Positions 7,013 to 15,450 of a stretch of DNA of 64,000 bases are shown one piece after another. A program made the translations under genes and the position numbers. Under the pieces are notes generated by a model, which saw nothing but the letters and a program-made list of their open reading frames with translations, did not search any database and was not told the origin of the DNA. The DNA is from an uncultured Eubacteriales bacterium (lineage in GTDB: Bacteria > Bacillota > Clostridia > Christensenellales > CAG-138), in NCBI GenBank assembly GCA_900545265.1, contig UQYI01000007.1, positions 33,629 to 97,628 of the forward strand, in the 5' to 3' direction. Within the stretch, counting starts at the first letter, position 1, and each line of letters begins with the position of its first letter.

Positions 7013-9412
7013 ATGTATCGAGTCATTAAACGGGACGGTCAACTGGTAGAGTTCAACATTGCCAAGATAAGTGCTGCCATCGGCAAGGCATTTGATGCCC
7101 TGCACAAGCAGTCCCATCCCAGTGTGCTGGATCTGCTTGCTCTGCATGTAACGGCAGATTTTGAAAAGAAGATCAAAAACGACTGCATCGCCGTAGAGGA
7201 TATCCAGGACAGTGTGGAAAAAGTCCTCTCCGAGTCCGGCTATGCGGATGTGGCCAAGGCCTACATTCTCTACCGCAAACAGCGGGAAAAGATCCGCAAC
7301 GTCAACTCCACTCTGCTCAACTACAAGGATCTGGTAGACAATTACCTGCAGATCAACGACTGGCGGGTAAAGGAGAATTCCACCGTCACCTATTCCGTAG
7401 GCGGGCTGATCCTCTCCAACTCCGGCGCCATCACCGCCAACTACTGGCTTTCCGAGATCTACGACAGCGAGGTGGCCGAAGCCCATCGTTCCGCCGCCAT
7501 GCATCTCCATGATCTGAGCATGCTCACCGGCTATTGCGCCGGCTGGAGTCTTAAGCAGCTGATCCAGGAAGGGCTTGGGGGCATCCCCGGCAAGATCACC
7601 TCTACGCCCGCCGGGCATCTGTCTACCCTGTGCAACCAGATGGTCAATTTTCTGGGCATCATGCAGAATGAATGGGCGGGGGCTCAGGCTTTCTCCTCCT
7701 TCGATACCTATCTGGCGCCCTTTGTAAAGGTGGACGGTCTTTCCCAGAAGGAAGTCAAGCAATGCGTCCAGAGCTTCATCTTCGGGGTAAATACTCCCAG
7801 CCGCTGGGGCACGCAGGCGCCCTTCTCCAACATCACCCTGGACTGGACCGTACCCAAGGATCTGGAAAATCTGCCTGCCATCGTCGGCGGCAAGGAAATG
7901 CCCTTTACCTATGGGGACTGCAAAAAGGAAATGGACATGGTCAACAAGGCCTTCATCGACGTTATGATCGAAGGAGATGCCAACGGCCGGGGTTTCCAGT
8001 ATCCCATCCCCACCTATTCCATTACCCGGGACTTTGACTGGAGCGAAAACGAAAACAACCGGCTTCTCTTTGAGATGACCGCCAAATACGGCACGCCTTA
8101 CTTCTCCAACTACATCAACTCCGACATGGAGCCCAGCGATGTACGCTCCATGTGCTGCAGGCTCCGGCTGGATCTGCGGGAGCTGCGCAAAAAGTCCGGC
8201 GGTTTCTTCGGCTCCGGGGAAAGCACCGGTTCTATCGGCGTGGTGACCATCAACATGCCCCGGATCGCTTATCTTTCTCAGGACGAGAAAGAATTCTATG
8301 AGCGGCTGGACAAGATGATGGACATTGCCGCCAGAAGCCTGAAGACCAAGCGCACCGTTATCACCAAGCTTCTGGATGCGGGTCTGTATCCTTACACCAA
8401 GCGATATCTGGGCACCTTCAACAACCACTTTTCCACCATTGGCCTGGTGGGTATGAACGAAGCCTGCCTCAACGCCCGGTGGATCCGGCAGGACCTGACC
8501 CATGGTCAGGCCCAGCAGTTCACCAAGGATGTGCTCAACCACATGCGGGAACGGCTCAGCGATTATCAGGAGCAGTACGGCGACCTTTACAATCTGGAGG
8601 CTACCCCCGCTGAATCCACTTCCTACCGCTTTGCCAAGCATGATAAGGAGTTGTACCCTGGCATCCTTACCGCCAACGAAAATGGCACGCCTTACTACAC
8701 CAACTCCTCTCACCTGCCCGTAGGCTATACGGAGGATGTGTTCTCCGCCCTGGATATTCAGGACGATCTGCAGACTTTGTATACCTCCGGTACGGTGTTC
8801 CATGCTTTCCTGGGCGAAAAGCTCCCGGACTGGAAGGCTGCCGCCACGCTGGTGCGTAAGATCGCCGAAAATTACAAGCTGCCCTATTACACCCTTTCCC
8901 CCACCTACTCCATCTGCCAGGATCACGGGTATCTCTCCGGGGAGCATTATTCCTGCCCCCATTGCGGCAAAAAGACCGAGGTTTACAGCCGCATCACCGG
9001 TTATTACCGGCCCGTACAGAACTGGAATGACGGCAAGGCCCAGGAGTTTAAGGACAGGAAGGTCTATGATGTGGGGCACAGCGTTCTCCGGCACAACGGC
9101 CCCATAGAGGCCCCCGCCGCTCCCGCTGTCCCGGCAAAGCCTCTGGAGGAGGTTTTGGAAGAAGAACAAGTGCCCGTCAACAGCACCGTATTTCTTTTCG
9201 TGACCCCCACCTGCCCCAACTGTAAGCTGGCCAAAGCCCTGCTGGATAAGGCCGGAGTGCAGTACGGCGTATACATTGCCGAGGAGCACCCGGAACTGGT
9301 GGAAGAGTTCGGCATTAAGCAGGCCCCTACGCTGGTCATCCGGGAAGGGGAAGAGCTGCGCAAATATAAGGGCGTTTCCTCCATCAAGGGGCACCTGATG
9401 GGTAAGGAATAA
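7013..9412 (+). CDS. nrdD: anaerobic ribonucleoside-triphosphate reductase with fused thioredoxin-like domain
   Basis: A 799-residue class III reductase that makes dNTPs without oxygen. An ATP-cone occupies residues 1-90 (YRVIKRDGQLVEFN), the catalytic barrel includes the SMCCRLRLD and GESTGSIGVVTINMPR motifs, a four-Cys zinc site is formed by SICQDHGY and YSCPHCG, and the glycyl-radical loop is RITGYYRPV with Gly663. After a Pro/Ala linker (about 695-720) comes a thioredoxin/glutaredoxin-like domain with CPNC at 734-737 and a cis-Pro region QAPTLVI. Most NrdD proteins end soon after the glycyl loop (about 700), so this is a fusion. The gene is followed by trxB and dut. Start chosen at 7013 by homology, with GGGGGAT upstream. 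Confidence 0.92.
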   Translation: MYRVIKRDGQLVEFNIAKISAAIGKAFDALHKQSHPSVLDLLALHVTADFEKKIKNDCIAVEDIQDSVEKVLSESGYADVAKAYILYRKQREKIRNVNSTLLNYKDLVDNYLQINDWRVKENSTVTYSVGGLILSNSGAITANYWLSEIYDSEVAEAHRSAAMHLHDLSMLTGYCAGWSLKQLIQEGLGGIPGKITSTPAGHLSTLCNQMVNFLGIMQNEWAGAQAFSSFDTYLAPFVKVDGLSQKEVKQCVQSFIFGVNTPSRWGTQAPFSNITLDWTVPKDLENLPAIVGGKEMPFTYGDCKKEMDMVNKAFIDVMIEGDANGRGFQYPIPTYSITRDFDWSENENNRLLFEMTAKYGTPYFSNYINSDMEPSDVRSMCCRLRLDLRELRKKSGGFFGSGESTGSIGVVTINMPRIAYLSQDEKEFYERLDKMMDIAARSLKTKRTVITKLLDAGLYPYTKRYLGTFNNHFSTIGLVGMNEACLNARWIRQDLTHGQAQQFTKDVLNHMRERLSDYQEQYGDLYNLEATPAESTSYRFAKHDKELYPGILTANENGTPYYTNSSHLPVGYTEDVFSALDIQDDLQTLYTSGTVFHAFLGEKLPDWKAAATLVRKIAENYKLPYYTLSPTYSICQDHGYLSGEHYSCPHCGKKTEVYSRITGYYRPVQNWNDGKAQEFKDRKVYDVGHSVLRHNGPIEAPAAPAVPAKPLEEVLEEEQVPVNSTVFLFVTPTCPNCKLAKALLDKAGVQYGVYIAEEHPELVEEFGIKQAPTLVIREGEELRKYKGVSSIKGHLMGKE

Positions 9413-9428
9413 CATAAAAAAGATTGCA

Positions 9429-9456
9429 GGGGCGCTCACAGCGGCGCCCCTTTTTT
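9429..9456 (+). terminator. terminator after nrdD
   Basis: GGGGCGC-TCACAGCG-GCGCCCC followed by TTTTTT, 17 nt past the nrdD stop. Leaves some or all trxB transcription to read-through or a promoter in the short gap. Confidence 0.85.
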
Positions 9457-9484
9457 CTGGAAAATCAATACAGGAGTAATGCAT

Positions 9485-10405
9485 ATGTTGGATGTGATCA
9501 TCGTAGGCGGCGGTCCCGCAGGCATGACCGCTGCTCTGTACGCCCGGCGCAACGGAAAAAGCGCCCTGATCATCGAAAAGCAGGGCTTCGGCGGTCAGAT
9601 CACCTATTCCCCTCAGGTAGAGAATCTGCCGGGGTTTCTTTCTCTCAGCGGCAATGAATTTGCCGACAGATTTCTGGAGCAGGTTCTGTCTCAGGGAGCC
9701 CAGGTAGAGCTGGAAACCGTTATTGCCGTGACCCCCACCGGCACAGGTTTTGCCGTAAAAACGGAAGAGGGCAGCGTTTTTGAAAGCCGGACAGTGATCC
9801 TGGCCACCGGCGTCCGCCATCGCCTTCTGGGACTTCCCGGAGAAGAAGCGCTTATCGGCAGCGGCATTTCCTTCTGCGCCGTATGCGACGGAGATTTTTA
9901 TAAGGATCAGACCGTTTGTGTAGCCGGCGGCGGGAATTCCGCCCTACAGGAAGCCATTCTCCTTTCCGACAAATGCAAAAAAGTCATTCTTCTTCAGGAT
10001 CTGCCGGTATTTACCGGAGAGCAGCGGCTTCAGGAGGTGCTTTTTGCCCGTAAAAATGTAGAAGCTTGCCCCAATACCCGGATTCTGAGCCTGCTGGAAG
10101 AGCAGGGAGAACTTCGCGGCCTTTCTGTGGAAAACAAGGCTACCGGAGAAACGCGCAGCATCCTATGCGACGGACTGTTTGTAGCCATAGGACTTCTGCC
10201 GCAAAACGACGTTTTTTCTTCTCTGGCGCCCCTGGATGCCAACGGCTACTTTGACAGCAGTGAAAACTGCCTGACTCCTACTCCCGGTCTTTTTACCGCC
10301 GGAGACTGCCGGAAAAAGACGCTACGTCAGGTAACCACTGCCGCCGCAGACGGCGCCGTGGCCGCTATGGCTGCCTGCCGGTATATAGACGGGGTACAGG
10401 CATGA
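9485..10405 (+). CDS. trxB: thioredoxin reductase
   Basis: A 306-residue flavoprotein that passes electrons from NADPH to a thioredoxin. FAD-binding DVIIVGGGPAGMTAAL at the N-terminus, redox pair in FCAVCDGDFY (about residue 135), NAD(P)-binding VAGGGNSALQEA, and the C-terminal FAD motif FTAGDCRKKTLRQV. The inner ATG at 9485 has better spacing from GGAG (9473-9476) than the ATG at 9479. Its place after an NrdD that carries its own thioredoxin-like domain suggests this domain is the substrate. The stop overlaps the dut start by 4 nt. Confidence 0.93.
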   Translation: MLDVIIVGGGPAGMTAALYARRNGKSALIIEKQGFGGQITYSPQVENLPGFLSLSGNEFADRFLEQVLSQGAQVELETVIAVTPTGTGFAVKTEEGSVFESRTVILATGVRHRLLGLPGEEALIGSGISFCAVCDGDFYKDQTVCVAGGGNSALQEAILLSDKCKKVILLQDLPVFTGEQRLQEVLFARKNVEACPNTRILSLLEEQGELRGLSVENKATGETRSILCDGLFVAIGLLPQNDVFSSLAPLDANGYFDSSENCLTPTPGLFTAGDCRKKTLRQVTTAAADGAVAAMAACRYIDGVQA

Positions 10406-10839
10406 ACATCCCCCTTAAAAAGCTCCATCCGGAAGCTCTGATCCCCACTCGCGGCTCTGCTTCCGCCGCCGGGTACGATCTGTATGCCTGCCTGCCTCAG
10501 GGGCCCGTGACTCTGGCGCCCGGGGAAACTCTTGCCATTGGCACCGGTATCACCTGCGCCCTGCCGGAAGGGTATTTTGCCGCCTGCTTTGCCCGCAGCG
10601 GACTGGCGCTGCGTCAGGGACTTCGCCCTGCCAACTGTGTAGGTGTGGTAGACAGTGATTACCGTGGAGAATACATCGTGGCTCTGCACAACGACAGCGG
10701 GGAACCGCGCACCGTATCTCACGGCGACCGCATCGCCCAGCTGGTATTGCTGCCCTATGTACCCATGGAATTCGTCCAGACCGATGTTCTGGACGAAACA
10801 CAAAGGGGAAGCGGCGGCTTCGGCTCCACAGGCAAGTAA
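10402..10839 (+). CDS. dut: dUTP diphosphatase
   Basis: A 145-residue trimeric dUTPase, hydrolysing dUTP to dUMP and diphosphate. All five motifs are present: SAAGYDLYA (1), FARSGLALRQGL (2), GVVDSDYRGEY with the catalytic Asp (3), GDRIAQLVLLP (4) and the C-terminal RGSGGFGSTGK (5). The ATGA overlap with trxB shows an operon joining reduction of nucleotides to dUTP clearance. Confidence 0.95.
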   Translation: MNIPLKKLHPEALIPTRGSASAAGYDLYACLPQGPVTLAPGETLAIGTGITCALPEGYFAACFARSGLALRQGLRPANCVGVVDSDYRGEYIVALHNDSGEPRTVSHGDRIAQLVLLPYVPMEFVQTDVLDETQRGSGGFGSTGK

Positions 10840-10874
10840 CTTGCCCCGCATGCACCGTATATACGGGAGGTCAA

Positions 10875-11813
10875 ATGGGAAACACATTCTTTTTCGGTTG
10901 GGAACCGGCTCTTATGGCATGGCTTCAGGCCAATCTGGGGGTCTTTGGCGTAAAGCTGGCAGTCTTCCTTACCCTTTTCGGACAGGAGACCATTATGGTG
11001 CTGCTGCTGGGCTATTTTTACTGGTGCCGCAGCAAAGAGATCGGCATCTATATGGGTACCAATCTTTTTGCCGTTTCCGTATGGAATCCGCTGCTGAAAA
11101 ACATCTTTCTTCGCCGGCGGCCCTATTTTGACTGTCCGGAGATCACTTGCCTGAAAAAGGTCTCTGAAAATGCGGATCTATATGACATTGCCGCCCAGGG
11201 ATATTCCTTTCCCAGTGGCCATTCCTCCAGTGCCGCCGCCCTGTACGGATCCTTGGCCCGGTGGTTCAAAAAGCGCTGGCTCACCTTCTGTTGTGGGATA
11301 CTTATTCTGCTGGTAGGCGTCAGCCGCTTCTGTTTGGGCGTACATTTTCCTACGGACGTGCTGGTCGGCTGGGCTTTGGGGCTTCTGGCGGTATTTCTGG
11401 TTCCCTGGCTGAAAACCGTGCTGAAAAAGAAATGGCTCTTTTATCTGGTGCTGCTGCTCACGGCTCTGCCGGGTCTGTTCTACTGCACTACCTCCGATTA
11501 TTACACCAGCCTTGGCATGATGATCGGTTTTTTTGCCGGAAATCTTTTTGAAGAGCGCTTTGTCCGTTTTCAAAATACCCGTTCCATTCCCCGCTCCGTT
11601 CTGCGGATACTGGGCGGCATAGGGATATACCTGGGGCTCAACGCTCTGTTGAAGCTTCCCTTCTCCGGGGAATTTCTTTCCTCCCCTGCCTTTGCTGCAC
11701 GCATGGTACGCACCGCACGATATGCCGTGATCCTGTTTGTGGATATAGGTCTGTACCCTGCGCTCTTTGCCCTGACCACCCGTATCGGATGGAAGAAGAA
11801 GCCGGTACAGTAA
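10875..11813 (+). CDS. PAP2-family membrane phosphatase
   Basis: A 312-residue membrane protein with a complete PAP2 active site: KNIFLRRRPYF (motif 1, about residues 75-85), YSFPSGHSSSAAALYGS (motif 2) and GVSRFCLGVHFPTDVLVGW (motif 3), then four further hydrophobic helices. Likely acts on undecaprenyl-diphosphate or phosphatidic acid-type substrates outside the membrane. GGGAGGTC seven bases before the ATG. It is the last gene of the nrdD-trxB-dut run and ends before a strong terminator. Confidence 0.85.
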   Translation: MGNTFFFGWEPALMAWLQANLGVFGVKLAVFLTLFGQETIMVLLLGYFYWCRSKEIGIYMGTNLFAVSVWNPLLKNIFLRRRPYFDCPEITCLKKVSENADLYDIAAQGYSFPSGHSSSAAALYGSLARWFKKRWLTFCCGILILLVGVSRFCLGVHFPTDVLVGWALGLLAVFLVPWLKTVLKKKWLFYLVLLLTALPGLFYCTTSDYYTSLGMMIGFFAGNLFEERFVRFQNTRSIPRSVLRILGGIGIYLGLNALLKLPFSGEFLSSPAFAARMVRTARYAVILFVDIGLYPALFALTTRIGWKKKPVQ

Positions 11814-11832
11814 TAAAATGCAAAAACGCACA

Positions 11833-11870
11833 TGGAGGCAGGCACATATATGCCTGCCTCCATTTTATTT
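11833..11870 (+). terminator. terminator between convergent genes
   Basis: TGGAGGCAGGCA-CATAT-ATGCCTGCCTCCA (13-bp stem) followed by TTTTATTTTT. Ends the PAP2 gene; the opposing LCP gene stops 36 bp further on. Confidence 0.88.
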
Positions 11871-11905
11871 TTCATTCCCTGGCAGCGATGGCCGCCACAC
11901 TCTTT

Positions 11906-13324
11906 TTATCGGAAATCCACGGTGACCGTATTGATGTCCGTATCCATGGTCCAATCCGAGCGTACGCTCCATGTCAGTTTTTCCGGATAGGAAAGAGCCT
12001 TGGCCAAAGCTTCGGTATTCTTGCGCATGGGCCCCAGCAGCTTTTGCAGGGCGGCTGTCCGACCGGGTTCAAGGTCGTCTCCCACATTTTCAAACGCTTC
12101 CTGCGCCTGCAGCAGGCTGTCTTCCAAAGCGGCCTGCAAAGAACGGGTCTCTTCCGGCAAATCCGCCTGTTCTCTGGAAAATACCAGCACCTTGGCTCCG
12201 TTGCGCAGGTATTTCAGCGCCCGGAACCCCGTTTTTTTCAGCCACCGGGCATACTCATAAGAGACCCTGCTCTGAGGTTTCACCTGAAGGCCGAAAAGTG
12301 TTTCTATCAGCTCCGTCCGCCCGGATTGATCCAAAAACATAAAATTCCAGTCCGCCGCAGAACGGATCTCACCGGGCATGGTATACATGCCGATGGTCTC
12401 TGTATCCAGCCGGGCGGCAAAGTTCATGAGCGCCACCTGCTGCTGCAGGGTCAGATTGGTATATACCCCCTTCTGCAAGGTGCGCATCAGTGCCGGGATT
12501 TTGCTCAGCGTCCCTTCCTTTTTCAGCTGCTCAAACAGAGCCAGCAGCATACGTTTGCAGCGGTTCATGCGGCCCTTGTCTCCCAATTCCCCGGTGGCAT
12601 TTTTTCTGGCCCGCATATAGTCGCTGATGCCCTCGCCGTCCAGATGCTGCATACCCTTCTTATACCTGCGGCCGCTGCTGCCGGTATACTGCATATCCAT
12701 ATCAAAATCCACACCGCCCAGCAGATCACCGATCTGAGCCACCTGATCCACATCAATGGCACAGTAATACTCTACCGGAATCCCTCCCAGCATCCACTCC
12801 GCCGCCTGGCAAACCTGTCGGAATCCCGCCTCGGTTTTGCCGCCGCCATAATTGAGTATACCGTTGAGCTTGTAAAATCCGTCTACCCCTTCCATATTCA
12901 CAAAAGTATCCCGAGGCAGGGAGAGCAGATCCACCTTTTTCTCCTGGAAGTTCACCGCTACCAGGATCAGCGCATCCGTATGGCAGTCTGCCGTGGGACC
13001 GTAACTTTCCAATACGCCGGCTTCTTTATCGATCCCCATAAGCAGAATGTTGACCAATGCGGGCGTTTCCTCTTCAGCAGCCCGGGCGGTCGGCGCCGGT
13101 GTGGAAGGCAAATCCGGATCCTCATCCGCCGCAGCAGACGTAGGCGTTGCTTTCCGTGCGGAAATATGAAACAGGGATTCCGGCCGGTTCAGCGTTTGAT
13201 GCAGGCAGGCTCCCAGAAAAGCGCCCGCCACCAGCAATCCCGTCAGCAAGAATATCCACAGAGTCCTTTTTTCGTTTTTCTTTTTATTATCGTTTCCCTG
13301 GGAAGAGACCGGCTCCTTTTCCAT
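11906..13324 (-). CDS. LCP-family cell-wall ligase (LytR-CpsA-Psr)
   Basis: A 472-residue membrane-anchored enzyme. One membrane helix at about 20-40 (LWIFLLTGLLVAGAFLGACL), a Pro/Ala-rich stalk, then an LCP domain from about 88: NILLMGIDKE, TDALILVAVNFQEKKVDLLSLPRDT, YKLNGILNYGG, and GMQHLDGEGISDYMRARK. LCP proteins transfer teichoic-acid or polysaccharide precursors from undecaprenyl-phosphate to peptidoglycan. The C-terminal ~170 residues are an unassigned extension. AAAGGAGC ten bases before the ATG at 13324 fixes the start. Confidence 0.88.
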   Translation of the reverse strand: MEKEPVSSQGNDNKKKNEKRTLWIFLLTGLLVAGAFLGACLHQTLNRPESLFHISARKATPTSAAADEDPDLPSTPAPTARAAEEETPALVNILLMGIDKEAGVLESYGPTADCHTDALILVAVNFQEKKVDLLSLPRDTFVNMEGVDGFYKLNGILNYGGGKTEAGFRQVCQAAEWMLGGIPVEYYCAIDVDQVAQIGDLLGGVDFDMDMQYTGSSGRRYKKGMQHLDGEGISDYMRARKNATGELGDKGRMNRCKRMLLALFEQLKKEGTLSKIPALMRTLQKGVYTNLTLQQQVALMNFAARLDTETIGMYTMPGEIRSAADWNFMFLDQSGRTELIETLFGLQVKPQSRVSYEYARWLKKTGFRALKYLRNGAKVLVFSREQADLPEETRSLQAALEDSLLQAQEAFENVGDDLEPGRTAALQKLLGPMRKNTEALAKALSYPEKLTWSVRSDWTMDTDINTVTVDFR

Positions 13325-13854
13325 GGAAAATGCTCCTTTCGTTTTCGGCAGTACCGTATGGTATAGTGTGTCCCGGGTAGTCCGTTCCATACCTTACTAC
13401 ATTGTCCATGCAGGGTCTGCTTTTGATTTTATGGAGTATACCATATCTCTGCAAACGGATTGCAAACTTTTCTTGACCAAGGTGCAACATTTACACGGGA
13501 AAAGCAATCTCATAAAGCCATAACCGCCCTCTCCTTGCTTTTATGCTCCGTTTTATTCGCCGTTATTCATGGTCTTATCCTGGCCGTATTCCGATGGTGC
13601 CTTCAGATCTGCTGCATATTCTTTCCTGCACAAGTTTCATTTTCTCCCCCACTTCCTGTAAAAATGTTTATTTCAGCAAGAAATGCAGGAGAAATTGCAG
13701 GAGAAGCGTTACAGAAAAAGCAATTATGAGAAAAAAGGAAAAAAAGCTTGCCAGCAGTCAGGCAGATGGTTAAAATGTGTATATATTCCGTGGCAGGGAT
13801 ATAATTTTGGCCGTACTTATCTTGTGCCAAAGCAAAAAAACAGGAGGAATTCAC
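13325..13854. other. divergent intergenic region, about 530 bases
   Basis: Separates the LCP gene from the poly-glutamate locus. No credible gene. A TATACT (minus strand, 13435-13440) and the near-palindrome TACCGTATGGTA (13352-13363) lie before the LCP gene. TATAAT at 13800-13805 is a likely -10 for the lipoprotein gene at 13855, but I find no good -35, so an activator may be needed. AT-rich compared with its surroundings. Confidence 0.4.
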
Positions 13855-15222
13855 ATGAAAAAGACTTGGCTTGCAATGCTTCTGGTTGTTGTGATGCTCT
13901 TCTCCCTGGTTGGCTGCTCCAATGAACAGGCCGATCAGAAGAGTGAACCCACCGCTGAACCCGTTGCAGAAGTCACCGAAGCCCCCACTGAGGCTCCTAC
14001 CGAAGCGCCTACCGAAGCCCCCACGCCGGAACCCGTACAGGGCGTAAAGAAAGTCACCGTTCTGAACACTCTGGTCAAGGATCTTACTCCCGCCAAGGGC
14101 GAAGAGACCCGTTTCAACGCTTTCTGGCTTCCCTCCTACAATATTGGGGAGATCGCCGAAAAGAACTTCTACTTCATGCCCGAAGCCACTGATGTGGTGG
14201 CGGTGGTAGCCTATACCGACGGTTATACCGATGACGGCACCGATACCTATGAGACTCTGGCAGCCAAAGGTCTGAGTCTCAAGTATACCGACGCCAAGGG
14301 CAACGAATATGATGTATTCACCGGCCCCACCCAGAAAAAGGACAACATGCCCCAGTTCATGGGCTATTTCACTGTAGGCCACGTCTGCGCCCTGTTCATG
14401 CAGCCCGACGGCTGGAACGTTAAGGAGCTTTTTGATGAGATCGCCATGGCTCAGGCCGATGCTTATGACTTTATCTGTGCCGACGGCTATTCCGAGACCA
14501 TCCAGGCCGCCGATCTGGAAAAGGTGAGCATCTTTGATAAGGACGGTTCCATTGACGCTACCTCCATCGCTTACCCCGACTACACGCTCCAGAACATCCG
14601 CTATATCGTACCCACCGGCCTCACCAAGGAAAGCACTCCCGGTGAGGGGATCCAGCAGATCGTTGTCATGCCCAATGCAGAAGGCATACTGGATACCGAA
14701 GCTCCTTACACCCTGAACTTCGGCGGCACCATTTATGAAGCCTATGCCGTGACCGACGTCATGGATAAGGCCGGCATCGCCTCTGATACCTGCAAGGCCA
14801 TCTCCTGGAAGGACGGCTTCGAGTATGAGTACGATATGGAAGCTTTCAAAGCCTCTTACATCTGCCTGAACAACAAGAAGGGCAACGATGCCTTTACCTG
14901 CGGTCAGAAGCAGGCCTACAACGCCCTTTGCAAGAGTGCCGGCTACTACGTCTTTGACGCTGACGCTCTGGTATACGTACCCTCTGTGGAATCTCTCCCC
15001 GATGGTTACACCGTAGCCGACCTGTTCAAGGCCATCGGCATGCAGGAAGCCGCCTCTTACAACTTCATCTGCGCTGACGGTTACAAGGAAGAGATCTCCG
15101 CCGACGAGCTGGCCAATGTGAAGCTGTTCATCAATGCTGCCGGTGACGGTGTGGATGCTACCTCCATCGCCTATCCCGATCAGAGCCTGATGAATATCCT
15201 TACCATCGAGCCTGCCGCATAA
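13855..15222 (+). CDS. lipoprotein with two internal repeats
   Basis: A 455-residue secreted lipoprotein: signal peptide and lipobox (SLVGC, residues 17-21), then a linker with repeated PTEA units (about 42-62), then two homologous ~68-residue modules at about 186-253 and 384-455. Both read G-(W/Y)-x-V-x-(E/D)-LF, a (Y/F)-x-FICADGY core and end DATSIAYPD-x-(T/S)-L-x-NI. AGGAGG precedes the ATG. I recognise no enzymatic motif; the ADGY module loosely recalls extracellular substrate-binding or molybdopterin-fold domains. It lies directly upstream of the gamma-glutamyltransferase and may bind the polymer or its fragments. Confidence 0.6.
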   Translation: MKKTWLAMLLVVVMLFSLVGCSNEQADQKSEPTAEPVAEVTEAPTEAPTEAPTEAPTPEPVQGVKKVTVLNTLVKDLTPAKGEETRFNAFWLPSYNIGEIAEKNFYFMPEATDVVAVVAYTDGYTDDGTDTYETLAAKGLSLKYTDAKGNEYDVFTGPTQKKDNMPQFMGYFTVGHVCALFMQPDGWNVKELFDEIAMAQADAYDFICADGYSETIQAADLEKVSIFDKDGSIDATSIAYPDYTLQNIRYIVPTGLTKESTPGEGIQQIVVMPNAEGILDTEAPYTLNFGGTIYEAYAVTDVMDKAGIASDTCKAISWKDGFEYEYDMEAFKASYICLNNKKGNDAFTCGQKQAYNALCKSAGYYVFDADALVYVPSVESLPDGYTVADLFKAIGMQEAASYNFICADGYKEEISADELANVKLFINAAGDGVDATSIAYPDQSLMNILTIEPAA

Positions 15223-15239
15223 GCAGACCTATCCCATCA

Positions 15240-15271
15240 GGGGATCCTCTTGCAGCAAGAGGATCCCCTTT
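15240..15271 (+). terminator. terminator after the repeat lipoprotein
   Basis: A perfect 13-bp stem (GGGGATCCTCTTG/CAAGAGGATCCCC, loop CAG) followed by a short TTT. It separates the lipoprotein from the GGT transcript. Confidence 0.75.
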
Positions 15272-15363
15272 GCATACTCCCTTCAAAGAAGAAAAACTCC
15301 CCTGTTTTCCGCTGAATCCGGCAAGAAAAAATGAGAAAATATAGATTCCCGGAAATCGGAGGA

Positions 15364-15406
15364 GTATACTTGTACATAGAACAGGTTGTCCGTTTTTCAA
15401 CGGACA
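15364..15406 (+). promoter_or_regulatory. likely -10 and leader inverted repeat before the GGT gene
   Basis: TATACT at 15364-15369 is a candidate -10. About 20 bases later TGTCCGTT-TTTC-AACGGACA (15387-15406) is a perfect 8-bp inverted repeat inside the leader. It could be a regulator operator or a small mRNA hairpin. Confidence 0.4.
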
Positions 15407-15450
15407 GATTGTTGCTCATTTTATCTTATAAGGAACCGGAGGATGTCATT

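Noticed and set aside
6992..9820. Open frame of 942 codons on the minus strand opposite nrdD
   Set aside because: It runs antisense to a certain gene, has low-complexity Gly/Gln/His composition and no start signal; it is a by-product of the nrdD codon usage.
11789..13366. 525-codon plus-strand frame opposite the LCP gene
   Set aside because: Antisense to a certain LCP domain; composition not protein-like.
13975..14040. Short tandem repeat seen as possible CRISPR or microsatellite
   Set aside because: It encodes the PTEA linker of a lipoprotein; unit size and in-frame position fit a stalk.
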